A stretch of 43,758 nt of DNA from Streptacidiphilus melanogenes (GCF_000787835.1 NZ_BBPP01000008.1:162051-205808); one strand, 5' to 3'; positions 31,978 to 40,441 are shown, counted from the first letter of the stretch. The notes: a model not told the origin generated them from the letters alone. Program-made: numbers and translations.

Positions 31978-32970
31978 TCACCCCTCCAGCGTCGCCGCCA
32001 TGCGCGGAACCACGCGTCCCGGGATCGACCCGGACGGGGACGTGCCGACCACCTCGGCGCCCATGGCCCGGTAGAACGGCTCGGCGTTCGGATCGGCGTC
32101 CAGCTCCAGACGGGTGCAGCCCAGCTCGCGCGCGGTCGCCTCCACGTGCCGGTAGAGCGCCCTGCCGACGCCCCGCCCCATCGCCTCGGGCGCGACGAAC
32201 AGCATCCCGAGCTCGCCGACCGGCGGCTCGCCTTCCAGCGTGGCCACCCCCAGCAGTCGTCCGTCCACCTCCGCGACCACGGCCCGCCGGGCGGCCAGCT
32301 CCTCGCCGTGCACGGTCAGCTCCTCCCGACACGACGCCAGGAACGCCTCGTCGTAACCCCAGTGCCCCTTGGACCGCAGCACCAGCTCACTCAGCGTGGC
32401 GGCCTCCGTCGGCAGCGCGGGCCTGATCCGGAACCCGCCCTGGTCGCCGGCACCGCCCTCGCGGCCGTCACCGCCCTCGCCCCGAGGCCCGACCGGCGCG
32501 AGGCGCTCGGTGTCCGCGCCGAACGGGAGGTGGACGGTGCGGGTGGCGAGCAGCCAGCGACCCTCGACCTTGCGGAACGTGTCCTCGTAGTGGCCGACGT
32601 TGGTGGGCAGCCGGGGCTCGACCATGCCGCCGGTGTAGCCGTCGACCCGGTACGTCGTCAGGTACGAGACGGCGCGGGCCGTCGTCGCCGACTCGACGGT
32701 GACCAGGATGTTCGTCATCAGCCGCCGGGACAGCCGGTCCGCCGGCCGCCCGGCGAAGTAGGCGCGCAGCGCCTCGCGTCCCTCGACCCGCCGCTCGCCG
32801 TCCGGCCAGCGCCACACCCCGTCCTCGGTGAACAGCTCCGCGACCGAGCCGGGATCCCCGAGGTCGAGGCGGTGGACGAAGTCGACGACGACACGCTCGC
32901 AGGCCCGCTCGGCGAGCATCGTCGTCAGGGCGTCGTCGTGATCCTCGTGATGGTGGGCTTCGTCGGTCAT
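31978..32970 (-). CDS. fusion of a SnoaL/NTF2-like domain with a GNAT acetyltransferase
   Basis: The 330-residue protein has two domains. Residues about 18-150 are SnoaL/NTF2-like (AERACERVVVDFVHRLDLGDPGSVAELFTEDGVWRWPDG, YEDTFRKVEGRWLLATR). After a Gly-rich linker (GPRGEGGDGREGGAGDQGG, 161-179), residues 180-330 are a GNAT domain (LGMLFVAPEAMGRGVGRALYRH, acetyl-CoA loop around Arg266-Gly-Val-Gly; AEPFYRAMGAEVVG). The NTF2-like part may bind a small substrate that the GNAT part modifies. A His/Asp-rich start (AHHHEDHDD) may bind metal. It faces the TTG pair convergently. Confidence 0.85.
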   Translation of the reverse strand: MTDEAHHHEDHDDALTTMLAERACERVVVDFVHRLDLGDPGSVAELFTEDGVWRWPDGERRVEGREALRAYFAGRPADRLSRRLMTNILVTVESATTARAVSYLTTYRVDGYTGGMVEPRLPTNVGHYEDTFRKVEGRWLLATRTVHLPFGADTERLAPVGPRGEGGDGREGGAGDQGGFRIRPALPTEAATLSELVLRSKGHWGYDEAFLASCREELTVHGEELAARRAVVAEVDGRLLGVATLEGEPPVGELGMLFVAPEAMGRGVGRALYRHVEATARELGCTRLELDADPNAEPFYRAMGAEVVGTSPSGSIPGRVVPRMAATLEG

Positions 32971-33064
32971 GGGCCCTTCCTACCAGCCCGTTCGCGGCGT
33001 GGACGAACGGATTTCCGACGGTGACGTCTGCAGGAAGGACCGAGGGGACGCGCCCCGCGCGCGA

Positions 33065-33892
33065 TCAGCCCATCCAGTCGAAGGTGTCCGGGTCCGGGCC
33101 GATGCGGCCGCCGCGGTCGAGATCGGCGATCGCGGCCAGGTCCTCGGCGTCCAGGGTGAAGTCGAAGACGTCGAAGTTCTGGTGGATCCGCTCCGGCGTC
33201 ACCGACTTGGGGATGACGACGTTGCCCAGCTGGAGGTGCCAGCGCAGCACGACCTGGGCGGCGGTCTTGTCGTGCTTCTTGCCGATCGCGACCAGGGAGG
33301 CGTCCTCGAGCAGGCCGCGCCCCTGACCGAGGGGGCTCCAGGCCTCCGTGGCGATCCCGTGCTTCTCGTGCAGGGCGCGCAGCTGCGTCTGGGGGAAGTA
33401 CGGGTGCAGCTCCACCTGGTTGACGGCCGGGACCAGGTCGGTCTCGGCGAACAGCCGCTCCAGGTGCTTGGCGTTGAAGTTCGACACGCCGACGGCCTTC
33501 GCCCGTCCGCCGGCGGCGATCTTCTCCAGCGCGCGCCAGGCGTCCGCGTACCGGTCGCGCGACGGGACCGGCCAGTGGATCAGGTACAGGTCCACGTAGT
33601 CGAGGCCCAGTCGCGTCAGGCTCGCGTCGAAGGCGCGCAGCGCGTCGTCGTGGGAGTGCTCGGTGTTCCACAGCTTGGTGGTGACGAAGAGCTCCTCGCG
33701 CGGCACCCCGCTCTCGCGCAGCGCGAGCCCGACTCCCTCCTCGTTGCCGTAGATGGCGGCGGTGTCGATGCTCCGGTAGCCGGCGCGCAGCGCCTCCGCG
33801 ACGACGCTGCGGGCCTCCGCGTCCGGCACCTGCCAGACGCCGAAGCCCAGCTGGGGCATGGTCAGACCGTTGTTCAGCGTGATCGTCTGCAT
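33065..33892 (-). CDS. aldo/keto reductase
   Basis: The 275-residue enzyme has the AKR tetrad: Asp43 and Tyr48 in RSIDTAAIYGNEEGVG, Lys73 in VTTKLWN, and His106 in YLIHWPVP. The NADPH loop is in NVVIPKSVTPERIHQN near residue 230. It reduces aldehydes or ketones with NADPH in the cytoplasm, close to the 2,5-diketo-gluconate reductase group. ATG 33892 is preferred over an upstream in-frame ATG because the fold begins at its second residue (QTITLNNGLTMPQLG). The ribosome site is weak. It is transcribed away from the phospholipase gene, sharing the 328-base gap. Confidence 0.93.
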   Translation of the reverse strand: MQTITLNNGLTMPQLGFGVWQVPDAEARSVVAEALRAGYRSIDTAAIYGNEEGVGLALRESGVPREELFVTTKLWNTEHSHDDALRAFDASLTRLGLDYVDLYLIHWPVPSRDRYADAWRALEKIAAGGRAKAVGVSNFNAKHLERLFAETDLVPAVNQVELHPYFPQTQLRALHEKHGIATEAWSPLGQGRGLLEDASLVAIGKKHDKTAAQVVLRWHLQLGNVVIPKSVTPERIHQNFDVFDFTLDAEDLAAIADLDRGGRIGPDPDTFDWMG

Positions 33893-34220
33893 GGAGCTCA
33901 GTCTGCCAGCCGGGAACCCCGACGCCCGCCAGGCACGGCCCGCGCCGCGGCGGATCGCGTGCCGCCGAAACGCGACGCGCATTCAGCTTTCTCTGCCCGG
34001 GCCGCAGTTAGGGTGACAGCGCGCGCCACCCCGGCGGTCGGAGGTCTCCGCGACACGGTCACCCGTGCGTTCGCCGTTCGTTCGTCTGTGCGCTGCCGAC
34101 CGGCCCTTGCCCGTTCCCGCGCGACTGCAGAGAATCCTCCAGGCACCGTGCAACTTGTTCAGACAGGTTGCCCGGCGCTCGGAGTCCCGTAGCCGGCAGC
34201 ACCAACACACCGGAGCCGAC
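33893..34220. promoter_or_regulatory. divergent gap between reductase and phospholipase C, with candidate PHO box
   Basis: The 328-base gap has no convincing gene. GGTCACCCGTG at 34057-34067 matches the streptomycete PHO-box direct-repeat unit (G[GT]TCAYYYR[GC]G) at 10 of 11 bases. GTTCGTCTGTG at 34080-34090 matches at 9 of 11, with a weak unit GTTCGCCGTTC between them. The two good units are 23 bases apart, one more than the ideal 22. This is consistent with PhoP control of the phospholipase gene. Confidence 0.4.
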
Positions 34221-36284
34221 ATGTCCTCGCTTAACCGACGCCGCTTCCTCCAGCTCGCGGGCGGTACCGCAGCCGCCACCGCGCTCTCGTCGAGCATCGC
34301 GCGCGCCGCCTCGATCCCCGCGAACCGCGCCAGCGGGAGCCTGCGCGACGTCGAGCACATCGTCGTGCTGATGCAGGAGAACCGCTCCTTCGACCACTAC
34401 TTCGGCACGCTGCGCGGCGTGCGCGGCTTCGGGGACCCGAACCCGGTCACCCTGCCGTCCGGCAAGGCCGTGTGGTACCAGAACGACGGCGGGGCCAACG
34501 GCGGCAAGGACGTGCTGCCGTTCCACCCGGACGCGCCCGACATGGGCCTGCAGTTCCTCGAGGACCTGCCGCACGACTGGAACTCCACCCACGGTGCGCT
34601 CAACCACGGCCGCTACGACCGCTGGGTGCCGACCAAGAGCGCGACCTCGATGGCGCACCTGACCCGTGACGACATCCCGTTCCACTACGCCCTCGCCGAC
34701 GCGTTCACCGTCTGCGACGCCTACCACTGCTCGCTGCTCGGCCCCACCGACCCGAACCGCTACTACATGTGGACGGGCTACTGCGGCAACGACGGCAAGG
34801 GCGGCGGCCCCGTCATCTCCAACGCCGAGGCCGGCTACGCCTGGACGACCTACCCGGAGCGCCTGGAGGCGGCGGGGGTCTCCTGGAAGATCTACCAGGA
34901 CGTCGGCACAGGCCTGGACGGCAACGGCTACTGGGGCTGGACCAGCGACGCGTACATCGGCAACTACGGCGACAACTCGCTGCTCTACTTCGACCAGTAC
35001 CGCAACGCCCAGCCCGGCGACCCGCTGTACGACAAGGCCCGCACCGGCACGAACGTCAGCGCCGGCGACGGCTTCTTCGACGTCCTGCGCGCGGACGTCA
35101 AGGCCGGCAAGCTGCCCCAGGTCTCCTGGATCGTCGCGCCGGAGGCCTTCACCGAGCACCCCAACTGGCCTGTCAACTACGGCGCCTGGTACCTCTCGCA
35201 GGTCCTCGACGCGCTGACGGCCGACCCGGAGGTGTGGAGCCGCACCGCGCTGCTGATCACCTACGACGAGAACGACGGCTTCTTCGACCACGTCGTCCCG
35301 CCGTTCGCGCCCGAGAGCGCGGCGCAGGGCGCGTCGACCGCCGACATCACCCAGGAGCTGTACACCGGCAGCGGCGGCGTGTCCGGGCCCTACGGCCTCG
35401 GGCCGCGCGTGCCGATGCTGGTGGTCTCGCCCTGGAGCACCGGCGGCTACGTCTGCTCGCAGACCTTCGACCACACCTCGATCATCCAGTTCATCGAGCA
35501 GCGCTTCGGTGTGCACGAGCCCAACATCTCGCCCTGGCGTCGCGCGGTCTGCGGCGACCTGACCGCCGCGTTCGACTTCCGTCGCCACCACGCGGGCACG
35601 CCGAGCCTGCCGTCCACGGCCGCGTACGTGCCCAAGGACGCCGACCGCCACCCCGACTACGTGCCGACGCTGCCCGCCAACCCGGTGCTGCCCAAGCAGG
35701 AGCCCGGCACCCGTCCGGCCCGGCCGCTCCCGTACGACCTGTGCGTCGACGGCGGCGTGGACGCGAAGGGCGCGCTGACGGTGGACTTCGCCAGCCACGG
35801 CCGCGTGGGCGCGCAGTTCCTGGCCACCTCCGCCACCCGCACCGACGGCCCGTGGAGCTTCACGGTCGAGGCGGGCCGCGAACTGTCCAACGCCTGGACC
35901 GCCCCCGCCAGCGGCCCGTACGAGCTGACCGTGCACGGCCCGGCCGGCTTCGTGCGCCAGTTCCGGGGCGACGCGGGCCGGCGCGGCGTCGAGGTGACGG
36001 CCCGCCACGAGGGCGACTCCGGCCACCTGCTGCTCACCCTCACCAACCACGCCGCGACCACGCTTCGCGTCGCCCTCGTCGACGCCTACGGTTCGCAGCA
36101 CCAGGCCACGGTCCAGCTGCGTCCGGGCGCCAAGGTCGAGCACCGCATCGACACCGGCCGCACCTCGGGCTGGTACGACATCTCCGTCCTGACCGACGGA
36201 CATCCCACCGCGCTGCGCCGCCTCGCCGGCCACGTGGAGACCGGCCGGGCCACCACCAGCGACCCGGCCATCGGCCGCCGCTGA
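34221..36284 (+). CDS. Tat-exported phosphocholine-specific phospholipase C
   Basis: The 687-residue protein begins with a strong twin-arginine signal (NRRRFLQLAGGTAAATAL). The catalytic domain belongs to the non-hemolytic phospholipase C/acid phosphatase group. VLMQENRSFDHYFGTLRG (50-66) holds Glu53 and Asn54 of the metal site, and WIVAPEAFTEHPNWPVNYG, LLITYDENDGFFDHVVPP and GLGPRVPMLVVSPWS follow in family order. Two C-terminal beta domains (about 500-680, DUF756-like) complete the normal length. It cleaves phosphatidylcholine-type lipids to diacylglycerol and a phospho-base outside the cell, commonly to win phosphate. ATG 34221 follows GGAG. A PHO-box-like element lies upstream and a 16-bp terminator downstream. 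Confidence 0.93.
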   Translation: MSSLNRRRFLQLAGGTAAATALSSSIARAASIPANRASGSLRDVEHIVVLMQENRSFDHYFGTLRGVRGFGDPNPVTLPSGKAVWYQNDGGANGGKDVLPFHPDAPDMGLQFLEDLPHDWNSTHGALNHGRYDRWVPTKSATSMAHLTRDDIPFHYALADAFTVCDAYHCSLLGPTDPNRYYMWTGYCGNDGKGGGPVISNAEAGYAWTTYPERLEAAGVSWKIYQDVGTGLDGNGYWGWTSDAYIGNYGDNSLLYFDQYRNAQPGDPLYDKARTGTNVSAGDGFFDVLRADVKAGKLPQVSWIVAPEAFTEHPNWPVNYGAWYLSQVLDALTADPEVWSRTALLITYDENDGFFDHVVPPFAPESAAQGASTADITQELYTGSGGVSGPYGLGPRVPMLVVSPWSTGGYVCSQTFDHTSIIQFIEQRFGVHEPNISPWRRAVCGDLTAAFDFRRHHAGTPSLPSTAAYVPKDADRHPDYVPTLPANPVLPKQEPGTRPARPLPYDLCVDGGVDAKGALTVDFASHGRVGAQFLATSATRTDGPWSFTVEAGRELSNAWTAPASGPYELTVHGPAGFVRQFRGDAGRRGVEVTARHEGDSGHLLLTLTNHAATTLRVALVDAYGSQHQATVQLRPGAKVEHRIDTGRTSGWYDISVLTDGHPTALRRLAGHVETGRATTSDPAIGRR

Positions 36285-36324
36285 TCACCCGGTAGTCCGG
36301 GTAGACCCGGTAGCAGGTGCAGGA

Positions 36325-36360
36325 CGTGCGGCCCCGGCGGACCACCGCCGGGGCCGCACG
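36325..36360. terminator. bidirectional terminator, 16-bp perfect stem
   Basis: CGTGCGGCCCCGGCGG at 36325-36340 pairs perfectly with 36345-36360 over the tetraloop ACCA. It lies between the convergent phospholipase C and lipoprotein genes, 40 bases past the first stop and 20 before the second. This is the strongest terminator in the window. Confidence 0.85.
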
Positions 36361-36379
36361 CGTCCGCGTCGCGCGAGCG

Positions 36380-36913
36380 CTACCGGTAGTCCTCGGGGTA
36401 GGACTGCATCCAGGTGTTGATCTCGTCCCGGGTGGTGACGAGGAGGCTCTGGTGCTTGTCCAGGTTGGTGAAGGAGAAGTCGCCGCCCAGCACGGTGTGC
36501 AGGTGGCTGATCCAGGCGAGTGGCCGGCTGAAGTGGGCGGTGCCCTCGGAGCTGGCCTTCATCGCGTTGTCGAGGTCGTCGAGGTTGTCCAGCAGCCGGT
36601 TGAGGAAGTACGAGCAGTTCCCTGGCGTGCCGCAGCTGTCGTTGTACGTCGCCTGGAGCACCGCGAACGCGTCGCGCACCTTCATGGGCGGGGTCCCGGG
36701 AGCCGCTTCGGTGGTCGGGTGGACCACCGAAGCGGACGCGCTGGGCGTCGCGATCGGCGCGGACGCGGAGGCGGGGGACGCCGGGGAGGGGCTCGAGGAG
36801 GCCGCCGTGACGGGGGCGGACGCGCTGCCGTGGCCGCTGGAGCAGGCGGCCAGGACCGGCAGGGTCAGCAGCGCTGCGACGACGGGGCGGACTACGGACA
36901 GGCGGCGCGGCAT
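36380..36913 (-). CDS. lipoprotein, unknown function
   Basis: The 177-residue protein has a lipoprotein signal with the lipobox LPVLAAC (Cys24) after a basic start (MPRRLSVVRP). A Ser/Ala/Pro-rich linker of about 50 residues spans the wall, and the C-terminal domain of about 100 residues (KVRDAFAVLQATYNDSCGTPGNCSYFLNRLLDNLDDLDNAMK...) is helical with two cysteines likely to bond. It is anchored outside the membrane. ATG 36913 follows GAGGA. The domain is not recognised. It ends at the terminator shared with the phospholipase gene. Confidence 0.8.
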   Translation of the reverse strand: MPRRLSVVRPVVAALLTLPVLAACSSGHGSASAPVTAASSSPSPASPASASAPIATPSASASVVHPTTEAAPGTPPMKVRDAFAVLQATYNDSCGTPGNCSYFLNRLLDNLDDLDNAMKASSEGTAHFSRPLAWISHLHTVLGGDFSFTNLDKHQSLLVTTRDEINTWMQSYPEDYR

Positions 36914-37306
36914 CGATGACGTCCTCGGGTACGGGTGGCGCGGCGTGACGGGCGTCAGCCGCGCGACGGATCACAGGTGCGAGATCGCATACTGACCGAC
37001 TGCCGCGCGGCCGGTCCAGGGCGGTCTGCCGTTCGGTGTCGATCCGTTACCCCACCGGGGCGACGTGGGCTGCCGATGCGACGGCGGGAGCCGTATTTCG
37101 TGCGAAAGAGGGCAGCTGACGCGCAATCAGCTGAACCGTGTCACGGATGGCGTCACGTCTATTGCTCTCCCATGAACCAGTGGGTAACTTCCCGGCCAGT
37201 AACTTAGCGGAAACGTCGGCGACACCTGATCTCTCTCCGGGTGCCGTCGATTTTTCTCCGGCTCTTCTCCTGTCACGGCCCCACCCCCGGTTCAAGGAGA
37301 TCCCGT
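36914..37306. promoter_or_regulatory. divergent gap between lipoprotein and SGNH hydrolase
   Basis: The 393-base gap contains no supportable gene; base composition drops toward AT at several points. GTAACTT occurs at 37184-37190 and again at 37199-37205, a 15-base direct repeat that may bind a regulator of the SGNH gene. An AAGGAGA ribosome site lies at its right end. I see no further clear promoter. Confidence 0.3.
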
Positions 37307-38188
37307 ATGTCGCTCAGTGCCCGCTCCCGTCGTCTCGCCGCGGCCGCCGTGGCCGTCTCCGCCGTCGCGGGGATGTGCCTCACGGTCCCCGCCCAGGCGC
37401 AGGCGGCGTCCGCGCTCAACTACGTCGCCATGGGCGACAGCTACAGCGCCGGCTCCGGTGTGCTGCCGCTGGACCTCAGCGCGCCCCTGGAGTGCGCCAG
37501 ATCGGCCGTCAACTACCCCCACGACCTGGCGAGCAGACTCGGGCTCGACCTCACCGACGTCACCTGCGGCGGCGCGAAGACGCAGGACTACGCCGGCTCG
37601 CAGTACCCCGGCGTCGCCCCGCAGCTGGACGCACTGAACGACAGCACCGACCTGGTCACCATGACCATCGGCGGCAACGACAGCAACACCTTCATCGACG
37701 CGGTCCTCGCCTGCGGCTCGGCGGGCGTGGTCACGCTCGGGTTCGGTCACCCGTGCCAGTCGATCTACGGCGACAGCTTCGACAACACGATCGACACCAC
37801 GACCTACCAGTCCCTCGACGCCACCCTGGCCGCCGTCAAGGCCAAGGCCCCCAACGCCCGCGTCGCCATCGTCGGCTACCCGTGGATCGTCCCCGCGCAG
37901 GCCGTGCCCGGCTGCTTCGCCAAGATGCCGATCGCCTCCGGCGACATCCCCTACCTGCGGGACCTCGAAGCCCACCTCAACGCCGCGGTCCAGCGCGCCG
38001 CCGCCGACAACGGCGTCACCTACGTCGACATGTCCGCCGTCTCCAACGGCCACGACGCCTGCGAGCCCTCCGGCACCCGCTGGATCGAGCCCATCCTCTT
38101 CGGCACCAACTACGTGCCCGTCCACCCCAACGCGACCGGCGAGTCCGCGATGGCCAACCAGATCGCCACCACCCTCGGCCTCGGCTGA
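37307..38188 (+). CDS. secreted SGNH/GDSL esterase-lipase
   Basis: The 293-residue protein has a signal peptide (cleaved near QAQAASA, about residue 34). The SGNH blocks follow: GDSYSAG with Ser45, Gly in TCGGAKT, GGND at 122-125 and HPN with His273. The usual Asp three residues before the His is Val270, so catalysis may rely on a Ser-His dyad as in the Streptomyces scabies esterase. Six cysteines in the mature chain (63, 87, 136, 150, 203, 252) suit three disulfides, as in the Streptomyces rimosus lipase. ATG 37307 follows AAGGAGA. It hydrolyses lipid or ester substrates outside the cell. A 9-bp terminator follows. Confidence 0.92.
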   Translation: MSLSARSRRLAAAAVAVSAVAGMCLTVPAQAQAASALNYVAMGDSYSAGSGVLPLDLSAPLECARSAVNYPHDLASRLGLDLTDVTCGGAKTQDYAGSQYPGVAPQLDALNDSTDLVTMTIGGNDSNTFIDAVLACGSAGVVTLGFGHPCQSIYGDSFDNTIDTTTYQSLDATLAAVKAKAPNARVAIVGYPWIVPAQAVPGCFAKMPIASGDIPYLRDLEAHLNAAVQRAAADNGVTYVDMSAVSNGHDACEPSGTRWIEPILFGTNYVPVHPNATGESAMANQIATTLGLG

Positions 38189-38205
38189 CGCCGCCCCTCC
38201 ACCGC

Positions 38206-38231
38206 GCCGGCCCCACCGCACCGGGGCCGGC
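38206..38231 (+). terminator. hairpin after the SGNH gene
   Basis: GCCGGCCCC at 38206-38214 pairs perfectly with 38223-38231 over an 8-base loop, 18 bases past the stop codon. This is a good factor-independent terminator. Confidence 0.7.
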
Positions 38232-38312
38232 CCAGGTGACCGGGTTTCCCGCTGCTGCGCTCCTGCGGGGCTGTCATCATGACGGGACCGGTCCTCTGCG
38301 GGAGGGGGAGCC

Positions 38313-38459
38313 ATGCCTGGTTGGACAGGCGGAGGCGCCGACAGCGGTGCCGCCGAGGGGCCCGCGTCCGACGCCGAGCAGGCCGAAACGCGGGGAGCAG
38401 GCGAGGCGCCGACGACAGGGTCGGACGAGTCCGAGCCGCCAGCGGGAACCAGCGAGTGA
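38313..38459 (+). CDS. acidic 48-residue reading frame, perhaps the N-terminus of a split gene
   Basis: ATG 38313 is directly preceded by GGGAGGGGGAGCC, a very strong ribosome site. The 48 residues (MPGWTGGGADSGAAEGPASD... to AGTSE) are acidic and disordered-looking. The TGA at 38457-38459 is in the same frame as the following high-GC3 stretch, so this may be only the first part of a longer protein. No function is known. Confidence 0.5.
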   Translation: MPGWTGGGADSGAAEGPASDAEQAETRGAGEAPTTGSDESEPPAGTSE

Positions 38460-38753
38460 ACTGACCGGCCCTCCGCGCTGATTCTCGGACGCGGGCTGGA
38501 CCTCGCCCGGCAGCAGGAGACCATCGCGGTCGTCGACGCGCACCACGAGCGACGCCGCGCGGAACTCACCGTCCACGGCGCGATCGCGCGGCAGGCGGCC
38601 GAGCGCACCCACGCGGACGCGGTGAGCGGCGTCGTCACGGAGCGCGCCCGCACCACGGCGTGGCCGCTGCCGGGCGGCCGGGCGGCCTGGGACGCGTTGG
38701 CGTCCATCCGTGCCCCGGAACTGCTCGACTGGTCTTTGACCGCTGGCCATTGA
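38460..38753 (+). pseudogene. high-GC3 coding stretch in frame after the TGA, with no start codon of its own
   Basis: From 38460 to TGA 38751-38753 the same frame stays open for 97 codons with G or C in almost every third position. It encodes LILGRGLDLARQQETIAVVD..., then HHERRRAELTVHGAIARQAAERTHADAV, a charged helix, and ends PELLDWSLTAGH. No ATG, GTG or TTG occurs near its beginning; the first GTG is about 54 codons in. It therefore seems to be the body of a gene whose N-terminus is the acidic frame upstream. A nonsense mutation, a lost start, a sequencing error or TGA readthrough could explain it. No family is recognised. Confidence 0.45.
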
Positions 38754-38789
38754 CCCCTGGCCGCTTCGGGGCCGACGCGGACGTCAGGC

Positions 38790-38856
38790 GTTCACCGACT
38801 CGCCGTTCAGTGCTCATCCGAAACAGGACGGGACGACTCCGGATCTCCCCTAGGGT
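38790..38856 (+). promoter_or_regulatory. possible PHO-like repeat and -10 before the glycolipid synthase-like gene
   Basis: GTTCACCGACT at 38790-38800 matches the PHO-box unit at 9 of 11 bases, and GCTCATCCGAA at 38812-38822 at 8 of 11, spaced exactly 22 bases. TAGGGT at 38851-38856 could be the -10. The unit between them matches poorly, so the evidence is weak. Confidence 0.25.
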
Positions 38857-38959
38857 ACGGCGCAAGACGTGAGGCCGCGCCCGACCGGCGAGGGCCCGCG
38901 TCCGCCGTGCCTACCCGGGCACCGTCCAGGCGTCATCGTCGTCGTCGAGCGGAAGATCC

Positions 38960-40315
38960 ATGCAGGCTGTGCAGACTACCGCGCCCCCGGCCGCCGCCCC
39001 CGTCACCACCCCCGACCCCGTGCGGGCCGTCCGGCCGCGCCGCGCCCGTCGCGGCGACGACGGATGCGAGCGCCACCCCGCCTCGGCCGACCGGCCGCCG
39101 CGTGTGCTGGTCGTGACCGGCAGCGTCGGCGCAGGACACAACGGGGCCGCCAACGAGCTGACGCGCCGTCTGACCGGCCTCGGCCTCGAGGTCAGCTGCC
39201 GCGACTACCTGGACACCCTGCCGCGCCGCTACCGTCGCCTGCTCCAGGACGGCTACGAGTTCAGCGCCGGAAAGATGCCCTGGTTCTTCGAGTGGCTCTT
39301 CCAGAACGAGGAGCACGACTCCGTCGTGCGCTCGCTCACCCTGTACCTGTGCCGGCTCGCCTCCCGCGAGCTGGGACGCTGGGTGGACGAGGGCTGGGAC
39401 GCGGTGGTCACCACCTTCCCGTTCGCCGCGCAGAGCATGGGCCTGCTGACGGAGGAGGGCGCGCTCACCGTCCCCACCGTCTGCTACCTCACCGACCCCG
39501 CGCCGCACCGCCTCTGGATCCACCCCAGGGTGCAGGTGCACCTCACCGTCACCGAGGCCACCGCCGCCGAGGGCAGCGAGCGCTACGGCATCCCGATGGC
39601 CGCCGCCGGGCCCCTCGCCTGCGACAGCTTCGCCGCCCCGCTCCCCACCTCCGATCGCGCCACGCTGCGCGCCGAACTCGGCGTGCCGGCAGACGCGTTG
39701 ATGGCCCTGCTGATGACCGGCTCGATGGGTCTCGGCGACGTCACCTCCAGCGTCGAGGCGCTGCGCGCCGTCGACGGTGTGACGCCCGTCGTCCTGTGCG
39801 GCCGCAACGAGCGGCTGCGGCAGCGGCTCTCCGCCTTCCCGGACGTGGTCGCGCTCGGCTGGCGCACCGACGTGCCCGCCCTGATGGGCGCCGCGGACGT
39901 GCTGGTCCACAACGCCGGCGGGCTCTCCTTCACCGAGGCGCTCGTCGCGGGCCTCCCTGCCGTCAGCTACGAGGTCATCTCCGGCCACGGCCGCGCCAAC
40001 GCGGCCACCCTGGCCTCCTCCGGCCTCGCCCCGTGGCCACGCGACCCGCAGGCCCTGGCACACGCCCTCGCGGAGCAGGCCGCGCGCGGCCGCGTCCACC
40101 TCGCGCCGTTGCCCGAACACCGCCAGGCCGCGCACGTCGTCGCCGACCTCGCCCGCGACTGGCACGCGAGGCACGCGACGTCGCGCGCCTCCATGGGCAC
40201 CACGCGCGGGGGCTCCCGCACCGCCCGTCTGCTCACCGCGAGCGCCGAACGCCTCCGCCTCCGTCGCCCCGCGCCCCTCACCGAGCCGGCGGCCACCGTC
40301 CCGCGGCGCGTGTGA
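38960..40315 (+). CDS. MGDG-synthase-like (GT28) glycosyltransferase
   Basis: The 451-residue enzyme has an unstructured basic start, then RVLVVTGSVGAGHNGAANELTRRL (about 48-71), the glycine-rich motif of the monogalactosyldiacylglycerol synthase N-terminal domain. The C-terminal GT-B donor domain shows LMALLMTGSMGLGDV, ALGWRTDVPALMGAADVLVHNAGGLSFTEALVAGLPAVSYEVISGHGRANA. Relatives transfer sugar to diacylglycerol or (MurG) to lipid-linked muramyl peptide. No membrane helix is seen; it would work at the inner face of the membrane. ATG 38960 follows GGAAG. With a phospholipase C 4.7 kb away it may take part in replacing phospholipids by glycolipids, an inference. Confidence 0.8.
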   Translation: MQAVQTTAPPAAAPVTTPDPVRAVRPRRARRGDDGCERHPASADRPPRVLVVTGSVGAGHNGAANELTRRLTGLGLEVSCRDYLDTLPRRYRRLLQDGYEFSAGKMPWFFEWLFQNEEHDSVVRSLTLYLCRLASRELGRWVDEGWDAVVTTFPFAAQSMGLLTEEGALTVPTVCYLTDPAPHRLWIHPRVQVHLTVTEATAAEGSERYGIPMAAAGPLACDSFAAPLPTSDRATLRAELGVPADALMALLMTGSMGLGDVTSSVEALRAVDGVTPVVLCGRNERLRQRLSAFPDVVALGWRTDVPALMGAADVLVHNAGGLSFTEALVAGLPAVSYEVISGHGRANAATLASSGLAPWPRDPQALAHALAEQAARGRVHLAPLPEHRQAAHVVADLARDWHARHATSRASMGTTRGGSRTARLLTASAERLRLRRPAPLTEPAATVPRRV

Positions 40316-40320
40316 AGCCC

Positions 40321-40389
40321 CCGCGCCGGACGACCCCTGCCGGGCGCGGCGGCGCGCCACGTGGCCTCCCGCGCCCGCGCAGCTGCGCG
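40321..40389 (+). terminator. hairpins after the glycosyltransferase gene
   Basis: CCGCGCCGG at 40321-40329 pairs with CCGGGCGCGG at 40340-40349 with one bulge. A perfect 14-bp palindrome CGCGCAGCTGCGCG lies at 40376-40389. They sit between convergent genes and probably end both transcripts. Confidence 0.45.
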
Positions 40390-40441
40390 ACGGCCGGACG
40401 GTGACGGGCCACAGCCCGAGGCGTCGCCCGCGGCGGGCGGT

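Noticed and set aside
34059..36233. A 724-residue open frame on the minus strand opposite the phospholipase C gene
   Set aside because: It is the shadow of a real gene in high-GC DNA. Its composition (Val/Arg/Gly/Asp-rich, no domain) and codon bias are those of an antisense frame, and the plus strand has clear catalytic motifs.
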